Shown here: one piece after another, positions 1 to 9,135 of the stretch
How the letters are laid out: every line of letters starts with the position of its first letter
Position numbering within the stretch: position 1 is the first letter of the stretch
From: Planctomycetaceae bacterium
GTDB taxonomy: Bacteria > Planctomycetota > Planctomycetia > Planctomycetales > Planctomycetaceae
DNA: 64,000 nt
Direction of reading: 5' to 3'
NCBI GenBank assembly: GCA_029259845.1
Contig: JAJDEI010000018.1
Span: forward strand, 16,977-80,976
Made by a program: the position numbers and the translations under genes
The notes under the pieces: model-generated
What the model was told of the DNA's origin: nothing
Seen by the model: the letters and a program-made list of their open reading frames with translations, nothing else
Database searches by the model: none

Positions 1-946
1 CAAGGGGACGACGCTGCGGATCAAGATCCCACTGACGCTGGCGATTGTGCCCGCACTGGTCGTGAAATCCGGACAGGAGCGTTACGCCATTCCGCAGGTC
101 AGCCTGTTGGAGCTGGTCCGGCTCGATGCCGAGCGGGCCGAACGCGAGATCGAAATCCTGTATGGGACGCCGGTCTATCGTTTGCGGGGAAATCTCCTGC
201 CGCTGCTCTATCTCGACGAGCAACTCAAACTCCGCGAGCCTTCCGAGCGAACCCTGGACCCGGATGATGCGGTCAACATTGTTGTCCTACAGGCGGAGGA
301 CCGCCAATTCGGCCTGATCGTTGATGGGATCACCGACACGCAGGAGATTGTGGTCAAACCGCTGGGCTCCCATCTCAAAGCCATTCCGACGTTCGCCGGT
401 GCGACCATTATGGGTGACGGCTCCGTTTCGCTGATCCTGGATGTCAACGGACTGGCGCAGCAGGGCGGGGTGCTCTCCGAACATCATGGCCGTATGCTGG
501 AGGATTCATCCCGCCCCGCTGACCAGAGCGGGGATAACCGCTCGTGGCTGGTCGTGGACCCCGGCGACCAGACCCAGGCGGCCGTGCCGTTGGAAGCTGT
601 CGCCCGGCTGGAAGAATTCGCAGCCGATGCCATCGAGCGTGTCGACCAGCAGTACGTCGTCCAATATCGCGGCGAGATCATGCCGCTGGTCGACTTACAG
701 GGACGGCCCGTCGGCCACATGGACGATGAGGAAGACAAGCGGACGCAGGTGGTTGTGTATCACGAGCAGGAAACCAGCGTGGGGATTGTCGTGGGACGCA
801 TCGTGGACATTGTCGAAGAGTCTGTCGAAATCGACGCCGCCCACCCGGAGAGAACGGTCATCACGGGACGTGTCACGCGGATTGTCGACCCTGCGGCGAT
901 CGTCCGCTCATCCGGCGTGTTGCCCCCTGGTCCTGCAGCCGCATAA
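1..946 (+). CDS. cheA: Chemotaxis histidine kinase CheA, C-terminal part (truncated by window edge)
   Basis: The frame is open from base 2 and begins inside the end of the ATPase domain: GTTLRIKIPLTLAIVPALVV is the usual join between the HATPase G2 region and the regulatory domain of CheA. About 300 residues follow, holding two successive CheW-like beta-barrel domains (roughly residues 15-150 and 180-300 of the visible part), so this kinase has a duplicated P5 region. P5 docks CheW and the receptor tip at the signalling array. The Hpt, dimerisation and catalytic parts lie outside the window. cheW follows 72 bases downstream, consistent with one operon. A free multi-CheW protein is the only alternative, and the upstream ATPase residues argue against it. 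Confidence 0.9.
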   Translation, partial: KGTTLRIKIPLTLAIVPALVVKSGQERYAIPQVSLLELVRLDAERAEREIEILYGTPVYRLRGNLLPLLYLDEQLKLREPSERTLDPDDAVNIVVLQAEDRQFGLIVDGITDTQEIVVKPLGSHLKAIPTFAGATIMGDGSVSLILDVNGLAQQGGVLSEHHGRMLEDSSRPADQSGDNRSWLVVDPGDQTQAAVPLEAVARLEEFAADAIERVDQQYVVQYRGEIMPLVDLQGRPVGHMDDEEDKRTQVVVYHEQETSVGIVVGRIVDIVEESVEIDAAHPERTVITGRVTRIVDPAAIVRSSGVLPPGPAAA

Positions 947-1018
947 ATCGAATCAGGCCCTCTGGTGGGCGGTCACTCTGCTGCAACCCGCACATTCACC
1001 ATCGTACGGAGAATCGTG

Positions 1019-1477
1019 ATGTCCGATCAGGCAATCTTGTGCACGTTTCGAGTCGATCACCTTTTCTTTGGGATCGAAGTTTCCCACGTGCAGGAAGTGC
1101 TGCGTCCGCAGCAGATGACGCTTGTGCCGCTTGCGCCGACTGTGGTGCATGGGCTGATGAATCTGCGTGGACAGATCGTGACTGCGCTGGACATGCGGAA
1201 ACAACTCAAATTGCCGCCACAGGAAGGGGACCGGCAGCCGATGAATGTCTTGGTCCGCATGGGGGACGGGCTGGTCAGCCTGCTTGTCGACGAAATCGGC
1301 GACGTGATTGAAGTCAGCCGCGATCAGTTCGAACCGGCTCCCGAAACGCTGCCGGAGGTGATCCGCACGGCCGTCCACGGAGTTTACAAGCTCCCGGGCC
1401 GGCTCCTCCTTCTCCTGGACACGAAGACCTTGACGGTCCAGGAAGGATCATCGAATCCCGTCGCCTGGGCCGGCTGA
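1019..1477 (+). CDS. cheW: Chemotaxis coupling protein CheW
   Basis: A 152-residue single CheW domain that couples receptor and CheA kinase in the cytoplasmic array. Typical features are the core [19 protein letters not shown] and the later [12 protein letters not shown] strand. The start was set at the ATG at 1019, preceded by GGAG about eight bases upstream; a longer frame exists from 965 but lacks a ribosome site and adds residues not found in CheW. It sits between cheA and the receptor gene, as in many che operons. There is nothing odd in length or motif. Confidence 0.93.
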   Translation: MSDQAILCTFRVDHLFFGIEVSHVQEVLRPQQMTLVPLAPTVVHGLMNLRGQIVTALDMRKQLKLPPQEGDRQPMNVLVRMGDGLVSLLVDEIGDVIEVSRDQFEPAPETLPEVIRTAVHGVYKLPGRLLLLLDTKTLTVQEGSSNPVAWAG

Positions 1478-1545
1478 GACCCACATTTTTCCACAGATAT
1501 GAGTCCAACAAATTCCCTACGAGACGAAACAGGAGCACCTGGCCG

Positions 1546-3366
1546 ATGAGTACTGCCGCCCCCCCCAAGCCGCGTTCCCGCAAGTCCACCAAGCCCGCCG
1601 ATCGCACGAACGGCCAACTCGCCGAGAACGCCATCCCGGACGACGAGACCAACATCAATCTCCTGGCGTCGTTAGTGGAGTGTGCTTCGTCGAACATCAT
1701 GTTCGCCGACCGGGATCTGGCGATCCGCTACATCAATCCCGCGGCGATGAAAACATTTGAGACACTGCGAAACATTCTGCCGGTGCAGCCGGAGGACATG
1801 CTCGGCGTCTCGATTGACGTCTTTCACAAGATGCCCGCACACCAGCGAAAGTTGCTGGCCAACCCGGACAACCTGCCCCACAAAGCTGAGATTACCGTTG
1901 GCGACGAAATGCTGCGGTTGGCCGTAAGCGCAACCTACGACGACGATGGCAACTACGTCGGGCCGATGGTCTCCTGGGACATTATCACCGAGGAGAAACA
2001 ACGCGATGCCAAGTCTATCGGTGAGCTCGATGCGATCCGAAAATCGCAGGCGGTCATCGAGTTTGAACTCGACGGAACGATCATCACCGCCAATGACAAC
2101 TTCCTGACGACGCTGGGCTACGCCCTGGAGGAAGTCAAAGGCAAACATCACAGTCTGTTCGTGGAGCCTGGTTTCGCCGCCAGCGCCGAGTACAAGGCTT
2201 TCTGGGAGAAACTCAACCGCGGCGAGTTTGAAGCGGCCCAGTTCCTGCGGATCGGAAAGGGGGGCAAAGAGGTCTGGATTCAGGCTTCCTACAACCCCAT
2301 CCGGGACCTCGCCGGCAGGCCGTTCAAGGTCGTCAAATACGCGACCGACATCACGGACCAGAAGGAGATGCAACGCCAGATTGCCGAGGCAGCGGAACGC
2401 GACAAGCAGCGTGCCATTGAGCTTCAACAGAAGGTCGACCTGTTGCTGGAAGTCGTCAACGCGGCTGCCGCGGGTGACCTGACCCGGGACGTGGCTGTCA
2501 CCGGCGAGGATGCCTTGGGCCAGATGGGGCAGGCGCTGCAAACGTTCCTCGGCGACTTGCGGGGCAGCATGTCGGGGATTTCCGAGAACGCGCAAACGCT
2601 TTCGAGTGCCTCCAACGAGCTGGCAGCGGTCAGCAACGAGATGCGTTCCAATGCCGACAACACCTCGAACCAGGCCAACGTCGTCTCTTCGACGTCCGAG
2701 CAGGTCAGCCAGAACGTGCAGAGCGTGGCGGCTGGCATTGAGCAGATGAACACATCCATTCGTGAAATCTCGAGGAGTTCCACGGAAGCGGCCACCATCG
2801 CGGGCAACGCCGTCACTGCCGCGGAGGCCACCAACGCGACTGTGTCGAAACTGGGCGTCAGCAGTGCGGAAATCGGCAAGGTGGTCAAAGTGATCAATTC
2901 GATCGCCGAACAGACCAACCTGCTGGCCCTAAACGCGACGATTGAGGCGGCCCGTGCAGGGGAAGCCGGCAAAGGCTTCGCCGTCGTGGCCAACGAAGTC
3001 AAGGAACTGGCCAAGGAAACCGCCAAGGCAACCGAGGACATCAGCCAGAAGATCGAGTCGATCCAGACCGACACCGACAGTGCTGTGACCGCGATCGGCG
3101 AGATTTCCGACATCATCAACCAGATTAGTGACGTCTCCACCACGATTGCCAGTGCGGTGGAAGAGCAGACCGCGACGACGGCGGAAATCGGCCGCAGCGT
3201 CTCCGAAGCCAACATCGGGACGACCAGCATCGTTGAGAACATCGTGGCGGTGGCCCAGGCGGCCGATGGCACGATGCAGGGAGCAGCCAATTCCCAACAG
3301 GCTGCCGATGAACTCTCCCGGATGGCAACGTCACTGCAGGACCTGGTTTCCAAGTTCAAAGTCTGA
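1546..3366 (+). CDS. Soluble methyl-accepting chemotaxis protein with two PAS domains
   Basis: A 606-residue receptor with no transmembrane segment or signal peptide, so it should act in the cytoplasm. Order of domains: a basic, proline-rich tail (1-30), PAS (about 45-145), a second PAS ending in the PAC-type [16 protein letters not shown] (about 165-275), a HAMP-like linker (about 305-350) and the MCP signalling coiled coil (about 365-595). The hairpin tip [20 protein letters not shown] is the conserved CheA/CheW contact. Glu/Gln-rich flanks offer methylation sites for the CheR and CheB encoded nearby. What the PAS domains sense (redox, ligand, haem) cannot be read from the sequence. A terminator-like hairpin lies about 100 bases downstream. 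Confidence 0.92.
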   Translation: MSTAAPPKPRSRKSTKPADRTNGQLAENAIPDDETNINLLASLVECASSNIMFADRDLAIRYINPAAMKTFETLRNILPVQPEDMLGVSIDVFHKMPAHQRKLLANPDNLPHKAEITVGDEMLRLAVSATYDDDGNYVGPMVSWDIITEEKQRDAKSIGELDAIRKSQAVIEFELDGTIITANDNFLTTLGYALEEVKGKHHSLFVEPGFAASAEYKAFWEKLNRGEFEAAQFLRIGKGGKEVWIQASYNPIRDLAGRPFKVVKYATDITDQKEMQRQIAEAAERDKQRAIELQQKVDLLLEVVNAAAAGDLTRDVAVTGEDALGQMGQALQTFLGDLRGSMSGISENAQTLSSASNELAAVSNEMRSNADNTSNQANVVSSTSEQVSQNVQSVAAGIEQMNTSIREISRSSTEAATIAGNAVTAAEATNATVSKLGVSSAEIGKVVKVINSIAEQTNLLALNATIEAARAGEAGKGFAVVANEVKELAKETAKATEDISQKIESIQTDTDSAVTAIGEISDIINQISDVSTTIASAVEEQTATTAEIGRSVSEANIGTTSIVENIVAVAQAADGTMQGAANSQQAADELSRMATSLQDLVSKFKV

Positions 3367-3461
3367 CCCCCTGTTGCCAGACTCCCAGGCGACCCGCCGA
3401 TCAAACTGGGCCTGCAAACCCCTGCCGCGCCGGCAGTGGGAACCAGCACCACACCGAATCC

Positions 3462-3502
3462 AACGTGCGCCATGGCTGACGTCGCCGTGGCGCACGTTTT
3501 TT
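3462..3502 (+). terminator. Hairpin plus T-run after the receptor gene
   Basis: Arms 3462-3475 and 3485-3498 pair over 14 positions with one mismatch, and the right arm runs into a run of six T residues. This is the form of a rho-independent terminator for the cheA-cheW-receptor transcript. The right arm resembles the repeat family at 3746-3856, so it may also be a repeat-derived sequence. Confidence 0.6.
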
Positions 3503-3745
3503 GACGAATCGTTCGGATGGCCGGTGTTGCGGTCGTGAGGAAGTTCCGGCTTCAGCATCCCCTCGCTCGGGAGATGCCCCCCGCGGCATGTCGCGGCTGA
3601 CACGCTGCGAAGAGCCGTTCCCAGTCGCCCGTCGGCGACAGTCTGCCCGCGAGTGGCGAGACGGCGGGGAGCCGGGAGCCTCTGCCGCACGCGGTTGCGG
3701 GAGGAACTGCCCGCGGCCGTATCCGCCGCTCCACGGCCTACCCGC

Positions 3746-3856
3746 CCGTTGAAAAACTCACTTCTGCGTGCCACTGCCGTCTCGGCAGTGCGAGAAACCA
3801 GTCAGTTTTCAGACATCTGCACGGCTGACGCAGCCGTGGCACACGTTTTTCAACGG
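3746..3856. repeat. 111-bp inverted-repeat element (MITE-like), copy 1
   Basis: The ends are perfect 12-bp inverted repeats, CCGTTGAAAAAC at 3746-3757 and GTTTTTCAACGG at 3845-3856. Inside are two hairpins: 3772-3790 (8-bp stem) and 3821-3836 (6-bp stem). The terminal 21 bases (3836-3856) recur exactly, in opposite orientation, at 49046-49066. No coding capacity. Confidence 0.65.
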
Positions 3857-4096
3857 ACTACTACGGTGCGCGCGAAGCGAAAACTGCGTGCGACTGGCAC
3901 GCTGTGAAAGCCGCGCATAATCCGCACGAATCGATCGGAAGACCGCCCGTGGGCCTGCATGGTCACACGGAGCGTTCCGATTCTTCGGACGACCGGTCCC
4001 CGAATGGCCCGGTTTCTTGCTGATGTTGCGGAAAAAAAACATCCGCCTCTTCGTCCGTGAACAATTCTGGAGCATCATCCCCAGCGAGCCATCATT

Positions 4097-4480
4097 ATGC
4101 ACTGCCTGATCGTCGATGATTCCCGTGCGATGCGACGCATCCTGCGAACGATCGTTCAGAGACTCGGCTACGAGACCGTGGAGGCCGAAAACGGCCGCAT
4201 CGGTGTCGAGCGGCTGCATGAGACCAGTGACGTCGGCTTAGCACTCGTGGACTGGAACATGCCAGAGATGAACGGCCTGGAATTCGTGCAAGCGGTCCGG
4301 TCCGAGGACCGGTACCAAAACGTCAAACTGGTGATGGTCACCAGCGAGACGGATCCGTCCCGGATGGTCCGGGCGCTGATGTCGGGAGCCGACGAATTCG
4401 CCATGAAGCCGTTCACCGAACAGATTCTGGTCGACAAGCTCAAGCTGATCGGCGCCCTCCCCGACGGTGCCTGCTGCTGA
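4097..4480 (+). CDS. cheY: CheY-like single-domain response regulator
   Basis: A 127-residue stand-alone receiver. The acidic pocket is DD at 7-8, the phospho-acceptor is Asp52 in VDWNMPEMNG, the switch residue is Thr82 and the conserved Lys104 lies in MKPFT. It receives phosphate from CheA and passes the signal to an output that is not encoded here. A second CheY with the same DWNMPEMNG core lies at 8129, so the cluster has two receivers of similar type. A 730-bp spacer lies upstream, and an HDOD gene follows 124 bases downstream on the same strand. Confidence 0.9.
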   Translation: MHCLIVDDSRAMRRILRTIVQRLGYETVEAENGRIGVERLHETSDVGLALVDWNMPEMNGLEFVQAVRSEDRYQNVKLVMVTSETDPSRMVRALMSGADEFAMKPFTEQILVDKLKLIGALPDGACC

Positions 4481-4604
4481 TCAGCCGCGTTCCTCCATTC
4501 GACGTGCGCGGGAGAGTCGAAACCGTATCGAATCACCACAAGACGGGCCACGGCCGGCCGAACCATCCATCAGGCCCACAACCGCATGGACATGAGACCG
4601 GACA

Positions 4605-5501
4605 ATGACTGTGATACACACTCCCTGCCTACCGTCACCTTCCGAACACATCTGCTCGCTGTTGCGTGCCCGTGCGCGGGAACTGGCGGTTCTGCCCGAG
4701 GTCGTCAGCGAGGCCTTGGGCCTCATCAAGAACCCGGACGCCGATGTCCAGAGAATCTCCCGACTGATGGAGCGGGATATCCACCTCACGACGGAGATTC
4801 TGCGCCTGGCCAACAGCCCGGCCTTCGGAGGAAGCCGCGACATTGGCCGTCTGTCAGATGCTGTTGTCCGACTGGGATTGGACCGCTGCCAGGGTTTGAT
4901 CCTCTCCTCATGCACGGCCAACCTGATGAAGCGGGTTTCGCTGGAACAACATTGGATTCGCGATGCGCTGTGGCAACACGGTTACACGACCGGCATCTGC
5001 TGCCAGATTCTCAATGCATCCCTCGATCTCCGGTTCACCGGCGAAGAATTTACGGCCGGACTGATTCATGATATCGGCCGGCTGTTGCTGGCGGTCATTC
5101 TCCCGGCGGAGTTCGGTGACGGCGATCCGTTGGATTTCAACGAACCACACGATCCGCGGGAGCGGGAGCGGTCGGTCTTTGATACGGACCACACGGAGCT
5201 CGGCTCCTGGTTCGCGGAACAGAACCGGCTTCCCCATTCGCTGGTGGACGTCATCCGGCATCATCATGACCCGGAGCAAGCCCCGCGCAACGCCGCGCTG
5301 GTCGCCCTGGTCGCCGCTGCCGACCAGATGTCCAATCATTTTCTCCGGCACGAGTCGCCCGACAGCTTTGATCTGGGGAAACTGATTCGGTTGATCCCTC
5401 AGCTCCAGGCGGACGCCGCGGCGTACAGCGACGAAACTTGCAGCGCGATTCTGACCCTGGCCTGGAACCGGGTCCAGGACTCGGCCGCGTTTTCCTTGTA
5501 G
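4605..5501 (+). CDS. HDOD-domain signalling protein
   Basis: A 298-residue HDOD protein, a family related to HD hydrolases that is found in signalling modules and usually lacks a full metal site. Visible features: the early LMERDIHLTTEILRLANSPA helix pair (about 55-73), HDIGR at 155-159, the ERSVFDTDHTELGSWF stretch (about 188-203) and RHHHDP near 218-223. The start ATG at 4605 is the first in frame with the conserved region. It lies between cheY and cheB, which suggests a part in the same pathway, perhaps as a partner of one of the receivers. That role is inference; no biochemical activity can be assigned. Confidence 0.85.
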   Translation: MTVIHTPCLPSPSEHICSLLRARARELAVLPEVVSEALGLIKNPDADVQRISRLMERDIHLTTEILRLANSPAFGGSRDIGRLSDAVVRLGLDRCQGLILSSCTANLMKRVSLEQHWIRDALWQHGYTTGICCQILNASLDLRFTGEEFTAGLIHDIGRLLLAVILPAEFGDGDPLDFNEPHDPRERERSVFDTDHTELGSWFAEQNRLPHSLVDVIRHHHDPEQAPRNAALVALVAAADQMSNHFLRHESPDSFDLGKLIRLIPQLQADAAAYSDETCSAILTLAWNRVQDSAAFSL

Positions 5502-5565
5502 TCCCGTACGCCACACAGCATCACAATTCACCTCTCTGAGACCCAAGCGTAGGCGATCCAGTCCC

Positions 5566-6663
5566 ATGTCAAACCCCCTTAGAATCCTGGTCACCGACGA
5601 CTCGATCGTGTTACGGCGAGTGCTGGGCATGACGCTCGGCGAAGACCCGGAACTCGAAGTTGTGCATGCAGCGTCGAACGGCCGGGAAGCGGTCGACGCC
5701 GTCGCGACCCAGCAGTTTGATGTTGTGATCATGGACGTCGAAATGCCGGTGATGGACGGCATTGAAGCGACCGCCGAAATACGCCAACTCAACGCCGACC
5801 TGCCGATCGTCATGTTCAGTTCGGTGACTTCGGCCGGGGCCGACGCCACGTTCCGGGCCTTAACAGCCGGTGCCAACGACTACGTCCCCAAGCCTTCGCG
5901 CGTCGGCCATGTGACCAATGCATTTCAGCAGATTCGGGATGAATTGCTTCCCAAGATCAAAGGATGGGGCCGGCGATACCAGCGGTTGCGGTCCGAAACA
6001 AAAACGACGCCGGTCGCTCGCAAACCTCAGCGACCGTCATTCCGGGCGAAGCATCCGGCGGACGTGATCGCGATCGGTGTCTCCACCGGCGGGCCCGATG
6101 CACTGGCCAAGTTGATTCCCGCGCTTCCGAACGATCTGCGGGTTCCCGTGTTGATCGTCCAGCACATGCCGCCCGTCTTCACGGAACTGCTAGCCAAGCG
6201 TCTGGACGCGATGAGCCCCTTGTCCGTCAAAGAGGCCGCTGCGGGTGAATCCATCCATCCGGGGGGCGTCTGGATCGCTCCCGGGGGGCAGCATATGGTG
6301 GTTCGGAATCAGGGCGCCCACCTGCAAGTGGAACTCGATGACGGCCCTCCGGTCCAGTCGTGCAAACCGGCCGTCAACGTGCTGTTCGATTCGGTCGCCG
6401 AATGCTACGGAGACCGCGCTTTGGCCGTCGTGCTGACCGGGATGGGCCGCGACGGCTGCGATGGCGCCCACCGCATTCGGGATGCCGGCGGCCAGGTCAT
6501 CGTCCAGGACGAACATACGTCCGTCGTCTGGGGCATGCCGGCGGCCGTGGCCAACGCCGGCCTGGCAGACGGCCAGTTTCCCTTAGACGAAATCGGTGCC
6601 GAGATCGTGCAAAGAACTCACGCCGCCAAAGCTCCACGAACGCTCCAAACACAATCAAGCTAG
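5566..6663 (+). CDS. cheB: Chemotaxis response regulator protein-glutamate methylesterase CheB
   Basis: A 365-residue protein of normal CheB length. The receiver domain covers 1-125 with DD at 11-12 and phospho-acceptor Asp57; a linker follows, then the methylesterase domain from about 165. The catalytic triad is visible: Ser173 in GVSTGGP, His200 in VQHMPP and Asp296 in TGMGRDGCDG. It removes methyl groups from the receptor (or deamidates Gln) when phosphorylated by CheA. cheR follows 39 bases downstream, giving the usual adaptation pair. Confidence 0.95.
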   Translation: MSNPLRILVTDDSIVLRRVLGMTLGEDPELEVVHAASNGREAVDAVATQQFDVVIMDVEMPVMDGIEATAEIRQLNADLPIVMFSSVTSAGADATFRALTAGANDYVPKPSRVGHVTNAFQQIRDELLPKIKGWGRRYQRLRSETKTTPVARKPQRPSFRAKHPADVIAIGVSTGGPDALAKLIPALPNDLRVPVLIVQHMPPVFTELLAKRLDAMSPLSVKEAAAGESIHPGGVWIAPGGQHMVVRNQGAHLQVELDDGPPVQSCKPAVNVLFDSVAECYGDRALAVVLTGMGRDGCDGAHRIRDAGGQVIVQDEHTSVVWGMPAAVANAGLADGQFPLDEIGAEIVQRTHAAKAPRTLQTQSS

Positions 6664-6702
6664 CAAAACTCCAACGCATCATTCGTTTCCTGGGTAGAAA
6701 CC

Positions 6703-7545
6703 ATGCCTGTCGCCGAACATGACCTGGAGTTTCTCAGCACCATTGTGGCTGAGCGAACGGGCAACGTGATCTCGTCCCATCAGGCGTATCTCGTCGAATC
6801 GCGGCTGGCGCCGGTGGCCAAGGAAGCCGGACTCAGCGACATCCGTGCCCTCGTCAAAGAGCTTCAGCGCTCCCGCACCTCCCCGGTGCATGACCGCGTC
6901 GCAGAGGCGATGACGATCAACGAAACGAGCTTCTTCCGGGATCCGAGCTTGTTCGATGCGATTTCTGCGCATGTCATTCCTGATCTGATCGATGCGAGGC
7001 AGTCGCAGCGGTCCTTGCGGATCTGGTGTGCCGCCTGCTCCAGCGGACAGGAGCCATACACCCTGGCGATCCTGCTCCGCACGCGGTTTCCCGAACTGGG
7101 CAACTGGGACGTCAAGATCACCGCGACTGACTATTCGCGCGAAATTCTCAGCAAGGCCGAATCGGGGAGCTACAGTCAGTTTGAGGTGGGACGCGGTTTG
7201 CCGGCCGCCATGCTTGTGCTCAACTTTGACCGCGTGGGCATGAATTGGGTCGTCAAACCGGAGATTCGAAAGCAGATCGAATTCTGTGAGCTGAACCTGC
7301 TGACTCCGTTTCCCTTCTATCAGCCCTTTGACCTGATTCTGCTCCGAAACGTCCTGATCTATTTCGACCCCGGGAAAAAAGTCGACATCCTGACCAGCGC
7401 GCATCGCACGCTCGCCTCAGACGGCTACCTTTTCCTGGGAGGCGGCGAGTCGCTCGTCAGCCTGGAAACACCCTTTGAACGACAGGTGCTGGACCGCACC
7501 GTCGGCTACCGCCCACTCTATCCGTCGGAGACCAAACATGATTGA
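6703..7545 (+). CDS. cheR: Chemotaxis protein methyltransferase CheR
   Basis: A 280-residue SAM-dependent methyltransferase that methylates receptor glutamates. The N-terminal helical domain (1-75) leads into TINETSFFRD (71-80), typical of CheR. The SAM-binding loop is IWCAACSSGQEPYT (107-120), and the later FDLILLRNVLIYFD is the conserved NVLIYF element. No beta-subdomain loss or fusion is visible. Its last eight bases overlap the start of the CheX-like gene, so the two are probably translationally coupled. Confidence 0.95.
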   Translation: MPVAEHDLEFLSTIVAERTGNVISSHQAYLVESRLAPVAKEAGLSDIRALVKELQRSRTSPVHDRVAEAMTINETSFFRDPSLFDAISAHVIPDLIDARQSQRSLRIWCAACSSGQEPYTLAILLRTRFPELGNWDVKITATDYSREILSKAESGSYSQFEVGRGLPAAMLVLNFDRVGMNWVVKPEIRKQIEFCELNLLTPFPFYQPFDLILLRNVLIYFDPGKKVDILTSAHRTLASDGYLFLGGGESLVSLETPFERQVLDRTVGYRPLYPSETKHD

Positions 7546-7996
7546 TGGCCCTACCCTGTGGCAGTTGACCGAACAGGCCTGTGACGGAATGCTGGGACTG
7601 CCCATCGCACCCTGCGATGACGCCCGGAACTCCTTCGACTTTGCGCTCAGCGCACAGATCAAAATCTCCGGAGACGCCGAAGCGCTGCTGTCGCTGCACA
7701 GCGAGGCGTCCTTCGCGCGGCACCTCGCCGCCACCATGTATATGGCCGAATCCAACGCCCTTGAAGAGGACGAAATCAACGACGCCCTCGGCGAACTGGT
7801 CAATATCATCGCCGGCAACATCAAAGGCATGTGTCCGGGGGAAACATTTCTTTCGCTCCCCTGCGTCGGCCAGTCTCTGGCAGACGAGCCGGACACGACG
7901 CCCGCCGAAAACATCGTTGAAGTCCGCGGCACCTGCGAAGGGCACGGCTTCACCATGCGTTTGGCATCGTCAATCATGTCGGCTTTACCCGCGTAG
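7538..7996 (+). CDS. CheX-like chemotaxis phosphatase (first copy)
   Basis: A 152-residue protein of the CheC/CheX fold. The helix EDEINDALGELVNIIAGNIK carries the E-x-x-N type active-site signature with which CheX-family enzymes dephosphorylate CheY-P. The start was placed at the ATG at 7538, which overlaps the end of cheR by eight bases; a longer frame from 7475 would lie mostly inside cheR. It precedes the second cheY, a natural substrate. Only one clear signature helix is visible, which fits CheX rather than CheC. Confidence 0.82.
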   Translation: MIDGPTLWQLTEQACDGMLGLPIAPCDDARNSFDFALSAQIKISGDAEALLSLHSEASFARHLAATMYMAESNALEEDEINDALGELVNIIAGNIKGMCPGETFLSLPCVGQSLADEPDTTPAENIVEVRGTCEGHGFTMRLASSIMSALPA

Positions 7997-8128
7997 AACG
8001 ACTGGCGACGCCTGCCGTTGCCGCAAAACCACAGATGAATCCGGCGGCTGACGAAATCGGCAAGCGACGGTAACGCGGACCGTGAACAATGCCGCTCAAC
8101 TTGATGACCTCCAACACAAAGCAAACTG

Positions 8129-8491
8129 ATGAAGATTCTTATCGTTGATGACAGCAAGGCCATGCGCATGATCGTCACCCGCACGCTCAAGCAGGCCGGC
8201 TTTAGCGGACACACGACAGCCGAAGCCTCCAACGGTGTCGAGGCGCTTCAGAAAATCGAAGAGGACACGCCCGACATCGTCCTCTGCGACTGGAACATGC
8301 CCGAGATGAACGGCATCGAGCTGCTCGGAAAAGTCCGGGAAGCCCAACACAACGTCCGCTTCGGTTTCATCACCTCGGAAAGCAGCGCCGAAACAAAGGC
8401 GCTGGCAATCGAGAATGGAGCCGACTTCGTTCTGACCAAACCATTTACCGCCGACTCCATGCAATTGGCACTGGAGCCCGTCTTCGCCTGA
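8129..8491 (+). CDS. cheY: CheY-like response regulator (second copy)
   Basis: A 120-residue receiver with DD at 7-8, phospho-acceptor Asp54 in CDWNMPEMNG, a Thr/Ser switch in FITSES and the conserved lysine in LTKPFT. It shares its core with the CheY at 4097 but differs elsewhere, so the two are paralogues rather than a recent duplication. It is flanked on both sides by CheX-like genes, making a phosphatase-receiver-phosphatase block at the end of the operon. The ATG at 8129 has no strong ribosome site; the spacing from the previous gene is 132 bases. Confidence 0.9.
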   Translation: MKILIVDDSKAMRMIVTRTLKQAGFSGHTTAEASNGVEALQKIEEDTPDIVLCDWNMPEMNGIELLGKVREAQHNVRFGFITSESSAETKALAIENGADFVLTKPFTADSMQLALEPVFA

Positions 8492-8549
8492 CACTCAGGC
8501 AAATCAACGACCGTCCGTTTTATCCCATCACACCCTTCCGAGGTGCCCC

Positions 8550-9026
8550 ATGCCAGCAACCGCCCCCATCGTCGAAACCGAAGAATTCGGCAAGTTCCTG
8601 ACTGACCTGTTCGGACTCAAAGTCCAATCCACGGAAGCCGCCACCGACACAGGCACTATCCGGGCCGCCACGGAGTACGTCGACGGCGACGGCCAGCTCC
8701 GCGGACTGATCGCCTGTGATCTGCCCTGTGCCGCCAGGCTCGGAGCCGCGCTCACGCAAATCCCCATGGGAGCCGTCGATGACAGCCTCGACGCCGGTGC
8801 TCTCTCCGACAACCTGGCCGAGAACCTGGCCGAAGTCCTCAACATTGCTGTCAACCTCTTCCCGGAATGTCACTCGCAGCGACTGGTCGCCACCACCACA
8901 ACCCAGGGCGAAGAAGCCTCCACGCTCTTCGCCGAAAAGACCGAAGGCGCGGCCGTCTGTTCCTTCGACATCGACATCCAACGCTACGGCAAAGGCGTAA
9001 TCACCATCGCGCGGCTCGAAAGCTAG
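8550..9026 (+). CDS. CheX-like protein (second, more divergent copy)
   Basis: A 158-residue protein, poorly conserved at the N-terminus, with DNLAENLAEVLNIAVNLF (about 90-107), which matches the E-x-x-N helix of CheX/CheC phosphatases. Length, acidic character and position beside cheY support a CheY-P phosphatase or an adaptor that lost activity. It ends the plus-strand cluster; the next gene is on the opposite strand, converging on it. The assignment rests on one motif and context, so a different chemotaxis-associated role remains possible. Confidence 0.6.
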   Translation: MPATAPIVETEEFGKFLTDLFGLKVQSTEAATDTGTIRAATEYVDGDGQLRGLIACDLPCAARLGAALTQIPMGAVDDSLDAGALSDNLAENLAEVLNIAVNLFPECHSQRLVATTTTQGEEASTLFAEKTEGAAVCSFDIDIQRYGKGVITIARLES

Positions 9027-9135
9027 AGCACGGGTTTCCCGCCGGAGTTGGTATTCTTGATGAGCCGCCGAGCTTGCTCGCTGCGCGTCCGTCGACGCGT
9101 CCGATGGAGGCTCGGCACGGGACGCCGGTCCGCCG

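Larger units (their letters stand above)
3367..4096. other. 730-bp spacer with repeats, no gene
   Basis: No credible coding frame. It holds the hairpin at 3462-3502, the inverted-repeat element at 3746-3856 and, just before cheY, a short A-rich tract near 4033. It separates cheA-cheW-receptor from cheY onwards, so cheY probably has its own promoter here, though I could not place one. Confidence 0.6.
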
